Assembly: GCA_963792915.1 (NCBI GenBank)
Contig: CAWBYD010000011.1
Span: forward strand, 1 to 64,000
Length of the DNA: 64,000 bases
Origin: Solirubrobacter sp963792915
GTDB taxonomy: Bacteria; Actinomycetota; Thermoleophilia; Solirubrobacterales; Solirubrobacteraceae
Reading direction: 5' to 3'
Shown here: positions 47,401 through 55,474 of the stretch, in pieces
Position numbering within the stretch: the stretch's first letter is position 1
Layout of the letters: each line of letters starts with the position of its first letter
The notes under the pieces: generated by a model
Told to the model about the DNA's origin: nothing
The model's database searches: none
What the model saw: only the letters and a program-made list of their open reading frames with translations
Program-made: the position numbers and the translations under genes

Positions 47401-47695
47401 AGATCGTCGCCGAGCTGCAGTGCTCGGGGTCCGGCCGGCCGGTCAGCCCGTTGATCGAGTTCGCGACCTGCGCGGCCACCTCGGTGCCGGCCGCCCCGGC
47501 GTCGTCGGCCGTGACCGGCAGCCACGCCGGGTTGCCGTACCCGGGCTGGGAGATGAGTGGACCGCCGCCGCCGATCGCAGCGCTGCTCTGGACCTGCCAG
47601 GCGCCGCCGAGGGTCACGGTGGAGGCCGACGCGGGCGCGGCGAGGCCGAGCAACGCGAGCGCGACGACGAGGACACGGCTTGCGGCAGTGAGCAC
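44465..47695 (-). CDS. Secreted GH2 glycosidase, exo-beta-D-glucosaminidase-like
   Basis: A 1,076-residue secreted enzyme with signal peptide, GH2 sugar-binding domain (ADIWLNGVELAQQL), immunoglobulin-like domain and TIM barrel. RNHPSVAWWSWSDNQP places the acid/base Asp487, and GGSWGFDSEQSPG places nucleophile Glu575, both in the arrangement of exo-1,4-beta-D-glucosaminidases that trim chitosan; GMKEGPYNWFPPSY and FGAKKANEPLHVFY also fit that branch. A basic C-terminal module follows. Start GTG at 47695 has AGAGAGGT upstream. It leads an operon with the deacetylase. Confidence 0.85.
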   Translation of the reverse strand: MLTAASRVLVVALALLGLAAPASASTVTLGGAWQVQSSAAIGGGGPLISQPGYGNPAWLPVTADDAGAAGTEVAAQVANSINGLTGRPDPEHCSSATIYFSDNLQTCTGAEIGQTSPPDPAGPYGVPWWFRTTFNAGVAPGQDAQLAIRGLMGRADIWLNGVELAQQLTGSEAEHVYDVTSLLVPGANALALELYPNEPGNFLTQDHVDWVQTPRDQNTGIKYPVRLHITNALALGDVHVVQVNAPDMSSSALTVKATVTNTSGASQTGDVDATITDPQGQNPIVLHRTLTLAAGQAQTVIFNPVSDSALTLSHPQLWWPHQMGGQPLYHLSARVSQNAATSDTSSETFGIRTISTWLSTPGLRAYAGSRWFAINGKPFVFRGGGFQETDLLLRYSHARMAHVIALMKSLGVNGVRLEGHQMPDDFYQQMDEAGLIVYGGFQCCDKWQLGSPSNWLDSDYDTNYGTALAIGRQQRNHPSVAWWSWSDNQPGPLQESTALQGFADADFNVPMIASAEYKTTTALGFSGMKEGPYNWFPPSYAYDILHCASGTTNPPNNCTSGSFVNVGGSWGFDSEQSPGHTIPTLDSLNRFMSSSDLNALIATPQACQFHSGRGASAGGCPGTSSFGSIGSLASAIANRYGTWGTSAPPTVNSPNLSDFLRKAHAINYETQRADFEAFIDHSTRVDSPSTGLNYWMMNQGFPSLLWNLFNSDYDEAGSYFGAKKANEPLHVFYAYDSNLGDPGNRTVNVDNLTGATQTALAVTANVYDIAGHLLTTQSASGISLVSQGVQNNVLTVPSPALPAGTHTYFLELVMTSNGAPVDRNVYWLSTVNDVVSNFNGASPTTTTYGDLTDLQTLPRTTVTATARTHAQAGPDGDDTATDVALTNTSGTLAFMLRVDVRRGAGAAADAGDNQVAPVEYSDNYVTLWPGESQTVTAQYAASLLNGRSPVVSIEGWNVDATAIAGTTSEPAPQAESFGTADGAVAAGPTAPGRANTPAVLRAAARRIAAVRASPTVHGRRVTVRLSCTRTPCRGTLVLRSRGRTLKRVRFRLTRATGTVHVRLAHPVRTLKVEVAR

Positions 47696-47731
47696 TGGGC
47701 ACCTCTCTTAGGGCACGCCGAGGAGACGCTG

Positions 47732-47753
47732 GTGGCCGCTTCCCGACGGCCAC
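47732..47753 (-). promoter_or_regulatory. Operator-like inverted repeat in the GH2 leader
   Basis: GTGGCCG and CGGCCAC form a perfect 7-bp inverted repeat 8 bases apart, just downstream of the predicted -10 and before the GH2 ribosome site. It may bind a repressor or fold in the leader RNA. Confidence 0.35.
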
Positions 47754-47765
47754 TCGCGAAGGCTC

Positions 47766-47794
47766 AGGCTAAGCCGCCGAGCCTGCCCTGTCAA
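47766..47794 (-). promoter_or_regulatory. Sigma-70-type promoter for the GH2-deacetylase operon
   Basis: On the minus strand TTGACA (47794-47789), a 17-base spacer and TAGCCT (47771-47766) form a near-consensus promoter. It lies about 70 bases before the GH2 start, in the only intergenic gap upstream of the operon. Confidence 0.6.
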
Positions 47795-47894
47795 TGCTCT
47801 TTCGGTGCCTCGCTTTCCGAATCTCCTGTTTCTCGCGTTCTCCTGCGGTATCTCTGCCAGGGAATTTGAAAGGACACCTGCCTATTGCCGACGT

Positions 47895-50561
47895 TCAGCA
47901 TGCGCTCGGGCCTTTCGCGCCGGGCGCGAGGCACAGGGCCTGCTGCTTGGGCAGGTGCTTCGCCACGACCGTGTAGCGCACGTCGCGGCCGATCATCGCG
48001 GGCGCCGTGATGCGGATCTCGAGCCTCGTCTTGAGCAGCAGGCGACGCTTCACGAACGGCTTGAGCAGGTTGACCGTGTGCGCCGACAGCGCCGGCTTGA
48101 AGCGCTTGGCCTGGTACGGGCAGCCATACGCGACGTGCTTGGCGGCGCGCCGCTTCGGTCCGCTGCAGCGGACCTCGACCGCCGCCCCGGCGGGCACGTC
48201 GCGCACCGCCAGCCCGAGGACCGTCGTGTAGCTCCGCGCGCTGAGCCAGTTGTTCGCGATCACCGACGTGATCCGGCGCGCGGCCGCGGTGACCGTCACG
48301 ACGACGCTGGCGTCGGCGGCGCGGTTGCCGGCGCGGTCGGACACGCCGGCGCGCAGCGTGTAGGTCCCCGGCGCCGCGAACGTGTACGTGACCGTCGCGC
48401 CGTTCGCGGCCGGGAGCCCGCCGTCGGCGGTCCAGTGCACGCCGGCCACGCCGGAGCCCGCGTCGCCGGCGTTGAGCGTGTAGGTCGCCGAGCTGCCGGC
48501 GGCAACCCGCTGCGGCCCCGCGATCCCCTGCGTGACGGGGGCGAGGCCGTCGGACTGGTACGTCGTCGCGCCGACGCCGCACGGCGACTCGTTCCCGGCT
48601 GCGTCGACGGCGATCGCCGAGAACGTCGTCGTCGCGTTCGCGGGCAGCGTGACCGCGAGGCCGGGTGCCGCGAACTCCGCCGCCGAGCCGGTGACCGCCG
48701 GCGCGCCGGAGCAGCTGCCGTTCGTGAACAGCCGGACGGTGCTTGCGCTCTCGGCCGTGCCGATGACGTGCGGCGTCGCGCTCTGCGCGGGCGACGGCGG
48801 ATCGGTGGCGGTGATCGCCGGGGCGCTCGGCGCGACCGTGTCCTCGGCCCACACCGCGACACGGCCGCGCCCGCCCCCGGCCTCGCTCTCGCCGACCGCC
48901 AAGGTGCCGCCGGCGAGCCCAGCCGCTTGGAAGTTCGTCGCCCCGCCGTCGGTCGCGCTCAGGATGCGCGCGAACTCGTTGAGGCTCTCCCAGCCGCCGG
49001 CGGGCTTGCGGAAGATGTACGCCGCGCCCTGGCTGGTGGTCCCGACGTTGACGCCCGGCGCCATCGCGACGAGCGTGTCGCCGTCGAGCGCCAGCCCGCT
49101 CCCGAGCGCGTCGGCGGCGGCCCGCTGCGCCGCGGTCAGCTTCGCGGTCTCGGCCTCGATCGTCAGCCGCGGGCTGTCGAAGACGTACGCGGCGCCGCGG
49201 CCGCCGTCGTCGCCCGGCGCTCCGGCGGCGACGGTCGCGCCGCTCACCGCCACCGACGCTCCCAGGTGGTCGCCGGCCGCGCCGTCGGACGCCTGCAGGC
49301 GGTGGTCCTGCGTCGCGTTGCGCCAGCCTGCAGCCGGCTTGCGGAAGACGTACGCGATGCCCTGGCCGGCGCGGCCGCCGACCGTCTTGGCGGGAGCGCC
49401 GGCGGCGAGCAGGCCGCCGTCGAGGTCCACGGACGTTCCCAGGTGGTCGTCGAGCGCGGGGTCGGAGGCGAGCAGCCGCGCCGCCTCGTGCGTCGCGGGC
49501 GCCCAGCCGCCGGCCGGGCGCTCGAACGTGAAGGCCGCGCCGGTCTGCTCGATCGCGGTCGAGAAGCCGGGCGCGCCGACGGCGACGGTCGTGCCCTGGA
49601 CGGCCACGGAGGCGCCCAGTTCTGCGAACTCCTCCGGGCTCGTGAGCGTCAGCTTCGCCGTCTGGGTCGCATCGTGCCAGCCGCCGGCCGGCTTCTCCCA
49701 CACGTAGGCCGAGCCCTCGCGCGCACCCTCGTCGCCGTTGGACTCGTCGGGGTTGCCGGCGACGATCGTCGCGCCGTCGGTCGCGACCGAGAACCCGAGC
49801 CGGTTCAGTGGCGCGCTGTCCGAGGCCGTGAGCTTCGCGGTCTGGGTCGCCGAGGCCCAGCCGGCCGCGGGCTTCGTGAACACGTAGACGGCGTTCTTGT
49901 TCGGCGCGCCCGCGGCGAGCGTGTCGCCGCTGGTCGCGACCGAGAACCCGAGCTCGTCGCCCGGCGCCGCGTCGGAGGCCGCCAGTGTGGCCGCACGAAA
50001 GAACGGGTCGATCGTGATCGGGTAGCGCGCGTGCGCGTCGTCGACGCGCAGGGCGACCGCGTGCCGGCCGCGCGGCTGCAGCCAGGCCTTGACGTCGTGG
50101 CCGCGGGCGTCGGTCGCCCACAGGCCGCGGTAGGTCAGCCCGCGGCCGAGCTGCAACCCGCGGCGGTCGGGGTCGAGGGTCAGGCGCCCGCCGGCGGTGT
50201 GCAGGACCAGCGTGCGCGGGCGGCGCAGCGTGAACCCCTGCTCGAGGCCGGAAGGACCGTTGACGTAGAACTCGGTCACGCCGCGCCGCTCGTAGCTGAC
50301 GCGGTTGCCGGCCACGCGCGGCGCCACGCCGGGGCCAGCCAGCCGCACCCGGTAGTGCTCGCCGCCATGCGACAGCCGCACCCCGTCGGGCCCGAAGCGC
50401 GCCACCAGGCGCCCGTTGCGCAGCGCTGCATGCCGTGCGGAGTAGGCGGAGTCAGCCGCTCCCAGGTGCGCCGACACGGCGGCCACGGCGGGCGGAGGGG
50501 GTGCAGGGGCGGTCGACGCGGCCAGGGCGGCGACAGTGGTGAGCAGTGCGGAGGCCGCCAT
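47895..50561 (-). CDS. Secreted FG-GAP repeat protein
   Basis: An 888-residue protein with an Ala-rich signal segment (MAASALLTTVAALAASTA), a beta-rich N-terminal domain with RRPRTLVLHTAGGRLTLDP, and about seven FG-GAP-like blades in residues 230-600, each reading like LGFSVATSGDTLAAGAP then AYVFTKPAAGW. These fold as an integrin-like beta propeller. Ig-like modules follow (SAPAITATDPPSPA, a PKD-like GVAGVHWTADGGLP) and a basic Cys-containing tail. It probably binds ligands or surfaces; no enzyme domain is visible. ATG at 50561 is the first sensible start. Confidence 0.8.
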   Translation of the reverse strand: MAASALLTTVAALAASTAPAPPPPAVAAVSAHLGAADSAYSARHAALRNGRLVARFGPDGVRLSHGGEHYRVRLAGPGVAPRVAGNRVSYERRGVTEFYVNGPSGLEQGFTLRRPRTLVLHTAGGRLTLDPDRRGLQLGRGLTYRGLWATDARGHDVKAWLQPRGRHAVALRVDDAHARYPITIDPFFRAATLAASDAAPGDELGFSVATSGDTLAAGAPNKNAVYVFTKPAAGWASATQTAKLTASDSAPLNRLGFSVATDGATIVAGNPDESNGDEGAREGSAYVWEKPAGGWHDATQTAKLTLTSPEEFAELGASVAVQGTTVAVGAPGFSTAIEQTGAAFTFERPAGGWAPATHEAARLLASDPALDDHLGTSVDLDGGLLAAGAPAKTVGGRAGQGIAYVFRKPAAGWRNATQDHRLQASDGAAGDHLGASVAVSGATVAAGAPGDDGGRGAAYVFDSPRLTIEAETAKLTAAQRAAADALGSGLALDGDTLVAMAPGVNVGTTSQGAAYIFRKPAGGWESLNEFARILSATDGGATNFQAAGLAGGTLAVGESEAGGGRGRVAVWAEDTVAPSAPAITATDPPSPAQSATPHVIGTAESASTVRLFTNGSCSGAPAVTGSAAEFAAPGLAVTLPANATTTFSAIAVDAAGNESPCGVGATTYQSDGLAPVTQGIAGPQRVAAGSSATYTLNAGDAGSGVAGVHWTADGGLPAANGATVTYTFAAPGTYTLRAGVSDRAGNRAADASVVVTVTAAARRITSVIANNWLSARSYTTVLGLAVRDVPAGAAVEVRCSGPKRRAAKHVAYGCPYQAKRFKPALSAHTVNLLKPFVKRRLLLKTRLEIRITAPAMIGRDVRYTVVAKHLPKQQALCLAPGAKGPSAC

Positions 50562-50619
50562 GGCCGCAGAGTGTGCGAGCGCCGGCGGGGCGCAGCAATC
50601 GGGGAGGTCCCCTGAACTT

Positions 50620-51216
50620 TTACAGCGCGCGGCGGCCGGCGAACGCTCGGCCGAGCGTGACCTCGTCGGCGTACTCGAGGTCGCCGCCGACCGGGAGGCC
50701 GGAGGCGAGGCGGGTGACCGCGACGTCCGGGATGCGCTCGTGCAGGGCGGCGGCGATGTGGAGCGCGGTCGCCTCGCCGGTCGTGGTCGGGTTGGTGGCG
50801 AGCACGACTTCGCGCACGCCATCGGTCACGCGGCCGTAGAGCTGGGCGAGGCGCAGATCCTCGGGCTCCACGCCATCGATCGGCGAGAGCGCGCCGCCGA
50901 GCACGTGGTAGCGGCCGCGGAACTCGTGCGTGCGCTCGATCGGGATCACGTCCGGCGCTTCCTCGACGACGCAGATCACGCTCGTGTCGCGGCGCTCGTC
51001 GAGACAGATCGCGCAGCGGGGGCCCTCGGCCAGGTTGAAGCAGACCTCGCACAGCGTGATCTTGTCCTTGACGTCGCGGATCGCCTGCGCGAGCGCGAGC
51101 GCGTCCTCGTTGGACGCCCGCAGGACGTGGAACGCGAGCCGCTGCGCGGTGCGGTTCCCGATCCCCGGCAGCTTGGAGAGCTCGGTGACGAGCCGTTGCA
51201 GCGGCGGGGCAAGCAA
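50620..51216 (-). CDS. recR: Recombination mediator RecR
   Basis: The 198-residue product has the RecR order: helix-hairpin-helix LSKLPGIGNRTAQRLAFHVL, a four-cysteine zinc finger (CEVCFNLAEGPRCAIC), and a TOPRIM domain (ICVVEEAPDVIPIERT, then VLATNPTTTGEATAL). It acts with RecO/RecF to load RecA at gaps. Start TTG at 51216 gives the normal family length. It closes the dnaX-ybaB-recR operon, a conserved trio. Confidence 0.96.
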   Translation of the reverse strand: MLAPPLQRLVTELSKLPGIGNRTAQRLAFHVLRASNEDALALAQAIRDVKDKITLCEVCFNLAEGPRCAICLDERRDTSVICVVEEAPDVIPIERTHEFRGRYHVLGGALSPIDGVEPEDLRLAQLYGRVTDGVREVVLATNPTTTGEATALHIAAALHERIPDVAVTRLASGLPVGGDLEYADEVTLGRAFAGRRAL

Positions 51217-51247
51217 GTTAACCGCGGAGGGGTTGTACCTTGACCAA

Positions 51248-51682
51248 CTACTTCCGCTTCTGGGCGCGGCGCGCGGCGCGGTTGGGTGCGCCGCCGCCGC
51301 TCGGCAGGCCGCCGGGCGCCCCGCCTCCGAGGCCGCCCATGCCGCCGAGCCCGAGCGACTCGAGCGCGCTCATCGGATCGAAGCCGCCGGCCTCGGCGCC
51401 GCCGAGCTTGGTCTGCTGGAGCTCCTCGGCCATCCGCAGCGCCTCGTTGACGGCGGCGACGACCATGTCCTGCAGCATCTCGACGTCCTCGGGATCGACC
51501 GCGTCGGGATCGATGACCAGGCTCTCGAGGCGCAGGTCGCCGGTCATCGCGACCTTGACCATGCCGCCGCCAGCGCTCGCCTCGACCTTCTCGGACTTCA
51601 GCGCCTCCTGCGCCTCCTGCTGCGCGGCCAGCATCGCCTGCGCCTCGGCGAGCATCTTCTGGAGGTTGGGCGGCTGAGGCAT
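51248..51682 (-). CDS. YbaB/EbfC nucleoid-associated protein
   Basis: A 144-residue protein with the YbaB core: LQKMLAEAQAMLAAQQEAQEAL helix, VEASAGGGMVKVAMTGD strand pair, VIDPDAVDPEDVEMLQDMVVAAVNEAL. A Gly-rich tail and basic end (RAARRAQKRK) extend it beyond the usual 105 residues. It binds DNA as a dimer. The start overlaps the dnaX stop (TGATG). Confidence 0.93.
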   Translation of the reverse strand: MPQPPNLQKMLAEAQAMLAAQQEAQEALKSEKVEASAGGGMVKVAMTGDLRLESLVIDPDAVDPEDVEMLQDMVVAAVNEALRMAEELQQTKLGGAEAGGFDPMSALESLGLGGMGGLGGGAPGGLPSGGGAPNRAARRAQKRK

Positions 51683-53628
51683 CAGGTCTGCTCCTCGGGC
51701 TCCGGAGGAAGCTCCTCCGCGTCGAACTCTGTCATGAAGCGCTCCACCAGCTCGTCCTCTGAGAGCGCGGGAGCGGCGGTGGCGGCGACCGGAACGGGCT
51801 CGCCCTCGGCCCGCAATGCGTAGGCGAGCCGCAGCGAGGAGCCGGTGACCGTGCGGATCGCCTTGGCGATCAGCTCGCGGTTCGCGGGGTCCTCGGCCTT
51901 ACGCTTGAGGAACGCCGACGACTCGGGCCACGCGAGCGTGAGCCCCTCGCCGGCCAGCGCGGCGGGCGCGGCGTCCTCGAGCAGCGCGGCGAGCATCGGG
52001 GTCTCGCGGCGCAGCGACTCGACCACGGCGGGCCAGACCTGGCCGAATGCGGCGAGGTCGAGCTCCACGCCCGCCGAGAAGCTCGGCTCGGGGGCGGGCG
52101 AGTCAGGGTCCACGACGGCGACGGCGGTGACCGCCGGCGCGCGGTCCTCGCTCGACGCGAGCTCCCGGGCGACGGCTGCCGCGGCCTCGTCGGCGGCGGC
52201 CTGCGCCTGGCGCGCGTCGGCGGCCCCGGCGCCCGGCAGCGTGGCGGAGACCGCGACGGGCGGCTGGCCCGCGACCTGTGCGGTCAGCGCGACGTCCGTG
52301 CGGCCGCGGGCGCCGTCGGCGGGAGAGGGCGCCACGCTCTCGGCGGCGGGCCGTGGCCCGTCGGCGGCGGGCGCCGCGCTCGCGGCGGAGGGCCGCGCCC
52401 CGTCGGCGGCGCGGCCGGCGGCGGTCTGGGCGCGATCGGGCGCCTTCCCCACCGGCGCCGCGGGGCGCGCCTCGAGCCGCTCGATGCGCGACTGCAGCGC
52501 GCGCACGGACGCCTCGAGGTCGGGCGTGGCCGCCTTCACCAGCGCCAGCTCGAGCTGGGTGCGCGCGTCGGCGCCGTCCTTCATCGCGCGCAGCGCCGCC
52601 GCGATCAGCTCGATCAGCCGGACGACCGTGGCGGCGCCGGCGCGCGCGGCCTGCTCGGCGAGTCGCTGGTCCTGCTCGGGCGTGACCGACAGCTCGGCCG
52701 GGACCTCGCCGAGCACCTGCACGACCATCAGCGCCCGCGCGTGCGCCTCGAGGTCGCCGAAGAAGCGGCCGAGGTCGCGCCCCGAGTCGGCCAGGCGGGC
52801 GGCGGCGTGCAGGGCGGAGCGCGCGTCGCCGTCGGTGATCGCATCGACGCAGCCGAACAGCAGGTCGGCGTCGGCGGCGCCGAGCACGGCGAGCACGTCC
52901 TCGAGCGCGATCGCGTGCCCGGAGTAGGCGACCAGCTGCTCGAGCGTCCCCAGCGCGTCGCGGAACGAGCCGGTGGCCGAGCGCGCGACCAGCGCGAGCG
53001 CGTCGGGCCCGATCTCGATCGACTCGGCGTCGGCCGCGCGGCGCAGCACCTGGCCGATCTGCACCACCGACGGCCGCGCGAAGTCGAAGCGGTGGCAGCG
53101 GTCGACGACCGTCGGCAGCACCTTGTTGGCCTCGGTCGTGGCGAGCACGAAGATCGTGTGCGGCGGCGGCTCCTCGAGCGTCTTGAGGAACGCGTTCCAC
53201 GCCGCGGGCGTGAGCATGTGCGCCTCGTCGAGGATGTAGACCTTGTAGCTGCCGGCGACCGGCGCGTAGGCCACGCGCTCGCGCAGGTCGCGGATGTCGT
53301 CGACCGAGTTGTTGGACGCGGCGTCCATCTCGACGACGTCGAGCGAGCTGGCCGAGGCGATCGCCCGGCAGGACTCGCAGGCCCCGCACGGCGTGATCGT
53401 CGGGCCGCCCGGGCCGCTCCCGCCGCCGGCCGCGCCCTGGCAATTCAGGGAGGCGGCGAGGATCTTCGCCATCGAGGTCTTGCCGGTCCCGCGCGAGCCC
53501 ACGAACAGGTACGCGTGGTGGACCCGGCCCTGCTCGAGCGCGTTGCGCAGGGTGCGGACGACATGCTCCTGGCCCACGACGTCTGCGAACGTGCGGGGGC
53601 GATGACGGCGGTACAGCGAAGCGGCCAA
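51682..53628 (-). CDS. dnaX: DNA polymerase III subunit gamma/tau
   Basis: A 648-residue clamp-loader subunit: SLYRRHRPRTFADVVGQEHV at the N terminus, Walker A GSRGTGKTS (44-52), a zinc-binding Cys set (CGACESC), DEAH-type YILDEAHML and the sensor region STFRD-like SATGSFRDALGTLEQ. The C-terminal 300 residues are Ala-rich and end in a tau-like domain. No ATG fits the start; TTG at 53628 is used. The start region overlaps that of the divergent membrane gene, so one of the two starts may lie further in. Confidence 0.94.
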   Translation of the reverse strand: MAASLYRRHRPRTFADVVGQEHVVRTLRNALEQGRVHHAYLFVGSRGTGKTSMAKILAASLNCQGAAGGGSGPGGPTITPCGACESCRAIASASSLDVVEMDAASNNSVDDIRDLRERVAYAPVAGSYKVYILDEAHMLTPAAWNAFLKTLEEPPPHTIFVLATTEANKVLPTVVDRCHRFDFARPSVVQIGQVLRRAADAESIEIGPDALALVARSATGSFRDALGTLEQLVAYSGHAIALEDVLAVLGAADADLLFGCVDAITDGDARSALHAAARLADSGRDLGRFFGDLEAHARALMVVQVLGEVPAELSVTPEQDQRLAEQAARAGAATVVRLIELIAAALRAMKDGADARTQLELALVKAATPDLEASVRALQSRIERLEARPAAPVGKAPDRAQTAAGRAADGARPSAASAAPAADGPRPAAESVAPSPADGARGRTDVALTAQVAGQPPVAVSATLPGAGAADARQAQAAADEAAAAVARELASSEDRAPAVTAVAVVDPDSPAPEPSFSAGVELDLAAFGQVWPAVVESLRRETPMLAALLEDAAPAALAGEGLTLAWPESSAFLKRKAEDPANRELIAKAIRTVTGSSLRLAYALRAEGEPVPVAATAAPALSEDELVERFMTEFDAEELPPEPEEQT

Positions 53629-55047
53629 AGGAGTTCTGAGTCTAGTGGCGGCGCCGACGGGATCGGCCGCCGCGCGGCGTTGGCGATCCCGCTCGGTGCG
53701 GCTCTCGCGTGGCTGGCGATCGGCGCCGGGTTCCTCAACTACGACACCGCGTACAGCCTGATCTGGGGCGGCGACGTGTTGCACGGGCGCCAGCCGGACT
53801 TCGACGTCTCGCTGGCCCCCACGCCGCATCCGCTGGCCACGCTCCTAGGCGCCGCGCTGACGCCGTTCGGCGACGCCGGCCAGACGCTCTGGGTCGTGAT
53901 CGCCTACCTCAGCCTCGGGGCGCTCGCGTGGCTGTGCTTCGAGCTGGGTGCGCACTGGTTCGGCCGCGCGGCGGGGATCGTGGCCGCGCTCGTGATCCTC
54001 ACCCGCATCCCGGTGCTGTCCTTCGGCGTACGCGCGTACGTCGACATCCCCTATGTCGTGCTCGCGCTCGGTGCGCTGCTGGCCGAGGCGCGCCGGCCGA
54101 AGGCGGGGACGGTCCCGCTGGTGCTGCTCGCGCTGGCGGGCCTGCTGCGCCCGGAGGCGTGGCTGCTCTCGCTCGCCTACGTCGCGTATCTGCGCGAGCC
54201 GCGGCTCTTGTGGCTCGCGCTCGCCGCGCCCGTCCTGTGGATCGCCCACGACGCGATCCTCGCCGGCGACCCGCTGCATTCGCTGACCGGGACGCGCGAC
54301 CACGCCGTCGAGCTCGTGCGCACGACGGGCCTGACCGCCGTGCCGGCCACGGTGCCGCGGCGGCTCGGCGAGATCCTGCGCGAGCCCGGCCTGTTCGGCG
54401 CGGCGGCCGGCGGCCTGCTCGTGCTCGGGCTGATGCGCCGGCGCGCGGCCCTGCCGATCGCCGCCGGCCTCGCGTCGATCGTCGCGTTCTCGGTGCTCGC
54501 CGTCGCCGGGCTCCCGATCCTCGGCCGCTACCTGATCCTGCCGGCCGCGCTGCTCGCGGTGTTCGCCGGCGCCGGCGCATTCGGCTGGACGCAGCTGGCG
54601 CGCGATCACCCGTGGCGGCGGCGCTGGATGGCGATCGGCGCGCTCGTGCTCGCCGTCTTCGCGGTCTTTGTGCCCAACCAGGCCAGCCGGATCCGTGACC
54701 TGCGCGGCTCGATGCAGCTGCAGGCGCACATCCTCGACGACCTGCACGCCATCGCCCGATCGCCGCACTTCAGCTGCCGCCCGGTGGCCGTGCCGAACCA
54801 CCGCCCGGTCCCGCACATCGCGCTGTGGGCCGACCTCGCCCCGAGCTCGATCGTCTCCGCGCAGCTCGAGCGACCGGTCAGCGGCCTCTACGTGAGCCCG
54901 GCCAACGCCCGCGTGGAGCGCAACTTCACGCTCGACCCGCACGACCCGAAGCGCCTCACGGCGGCGATCCCACCCGGGTTCACGCGCGCCGACGCGAACG
55001 CCTCGTGGGTGCTCTACGCCCGCTGCCAGGCGAACGCCACCGGGTGA
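53602..55047 (+). CDS. Multi-span membrane glycosyltransferase-like protein
   Basis: A 481-residue protein with about ten hydrophobic helices and the pattern of PMT/ArnT-like lipid-linked glycosyltransferases of actinobacteria: GFLNYDTAYSLIWGGDVLHGRQPDFDV in the first loop, RAYVDIPYVVLALGALL, and GLLRPEAWLLSLAYVAYL. The C terminus is a small outer domain with NFTLDPHDPKRL. Start ATG 53602 overlaps the dnaX 5' end by 27 bases, so the true start may be later. It likely decorates surface glycans with sugars from a polyprenyl donor. Confidence 0.75.
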   Translation: MTAVQRSGQRSSESSGGADGIGRRAALAIPLGAALAWLAIGAGFLNYDTAYSLIWGGDVLHGRQPDFDVSLAPTPHPLATLLGAALTPFGDAGQTLWVVIAYLSLGALAWLCFELGAHWFGRAAGIVAALVILTRIPVLSFGVRAYVDIPYVVLALGALLAEARRPKAGTVPLVLLALAGLLRPEAWLLSLAYVAYLREPRLLWLALAAPVLWIAHDAILAGDPLHSLTGTRDHAVELVRTTGLTAVPATVPRRLGEILREPGLFGAAAGGLLVLGLMRRRAALPIAAGLASIVAFSVLAVAGLPILGRYLILPAALLAVFAGAGAFGWTQLARDHPWRRRWMAIGALVLAVFAVFVPNQASRIRDLRGSMQLQAHILDDLHAIARSPHFSCRPVAVPNHRPVPHIALWADLAPSSIVSAQLERPVSGLYVSPANARVERNFTLDPHDPKRLTAAIPPGFTRADANASWVLYARCQANATG

Positions 55048-55139
55048 CCTATTGGTTTCGCCCTCCGGTCGCCGGCCACGGGTGGCGAGAAGTCCGTCCC
55101 GGAGAGGGCGCGAGTATGAGCGTCAGCGAATACTCGACA

Positions 55140-55200
55140 GTCCATTGCGCGCACACCGCCGGCGGCGACGAAGTCGCCCGCCGCGGTGCGCGGAATGGAC
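55140..55200 (-). terminator. Long imperfect hairpin at the SRP RNA 3' end
   Basis: Arms beginning GTCCATT and ending AATGGAC pair over about 28 bases with a few mismatches and bulges, around a short loop near 55170. It begins within the last four bases of the SRP RNA and extends past its 3' end, where a terminator or processing stem would be expected. No T tract follows. A smaller CGAGTAT/ATACTCG hairpin follows at 55111-55136. Confidence 0.45.
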
Positions 55201-55469
55201 CGTGCGGTCCCTCCTTCGAAGTCAGACCTCCGGGGACTGCCCGCCTCTCTGGCTCCGGCCGGGCGACCCCGCATCGCCCACCGGTGACCGCTTAAGGCTG
55301 CTTCCTTCCGGACCTGACCTGGTTCACGGGCCGACGTCGCGCGGGACCCGACCATCGACGCCGTGAAAGCGAGCGTTGGCCCGGAGCCGTGCCCCTCAGG
55401 AGGGAATTCGGCCCCGCTAGAGCGGATTGCGGGTACAGGGCGCCGCTACGTCCCCGCCTAGCACGGTCC
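55197..55469 (-). ncRNA. ffs: Signal recognition particle RNA, long Gram-positive type with Alu domain
   Basis: On the minus strand the conserved apical helix 8 is clear (AGGTCAGGTCCGGAAGGAAG, then CAGCC). Some 150 bases upstream the Alu-domain signature of long bacterial SRP RNAs appears: GTGCTAGGCGGGGACGTAGC, then CCCTGTACCCGCAATCCGC and GGGGCCGAATTCCC. The ends pair as GGACCGTGC (5', 55469-55461) with GCACGGTCC (3', 55205-55197), defining a 273-base RNA, the usual length of the Bacillus-type scRNA. It scaffolds Ffh for co-translational export. It starts 5 bases after the ECF sigma stop; a TAGGCT at 55482-55477 may be its -10. Confidence 0.93.
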
Positions 55470-55474
55470 GCGAC

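Noticed and set aside
55014..55355. Small protein frame over the SRP RNA
   Set aside because: The stretch is explained by the structured RNA and has no ribosome site.
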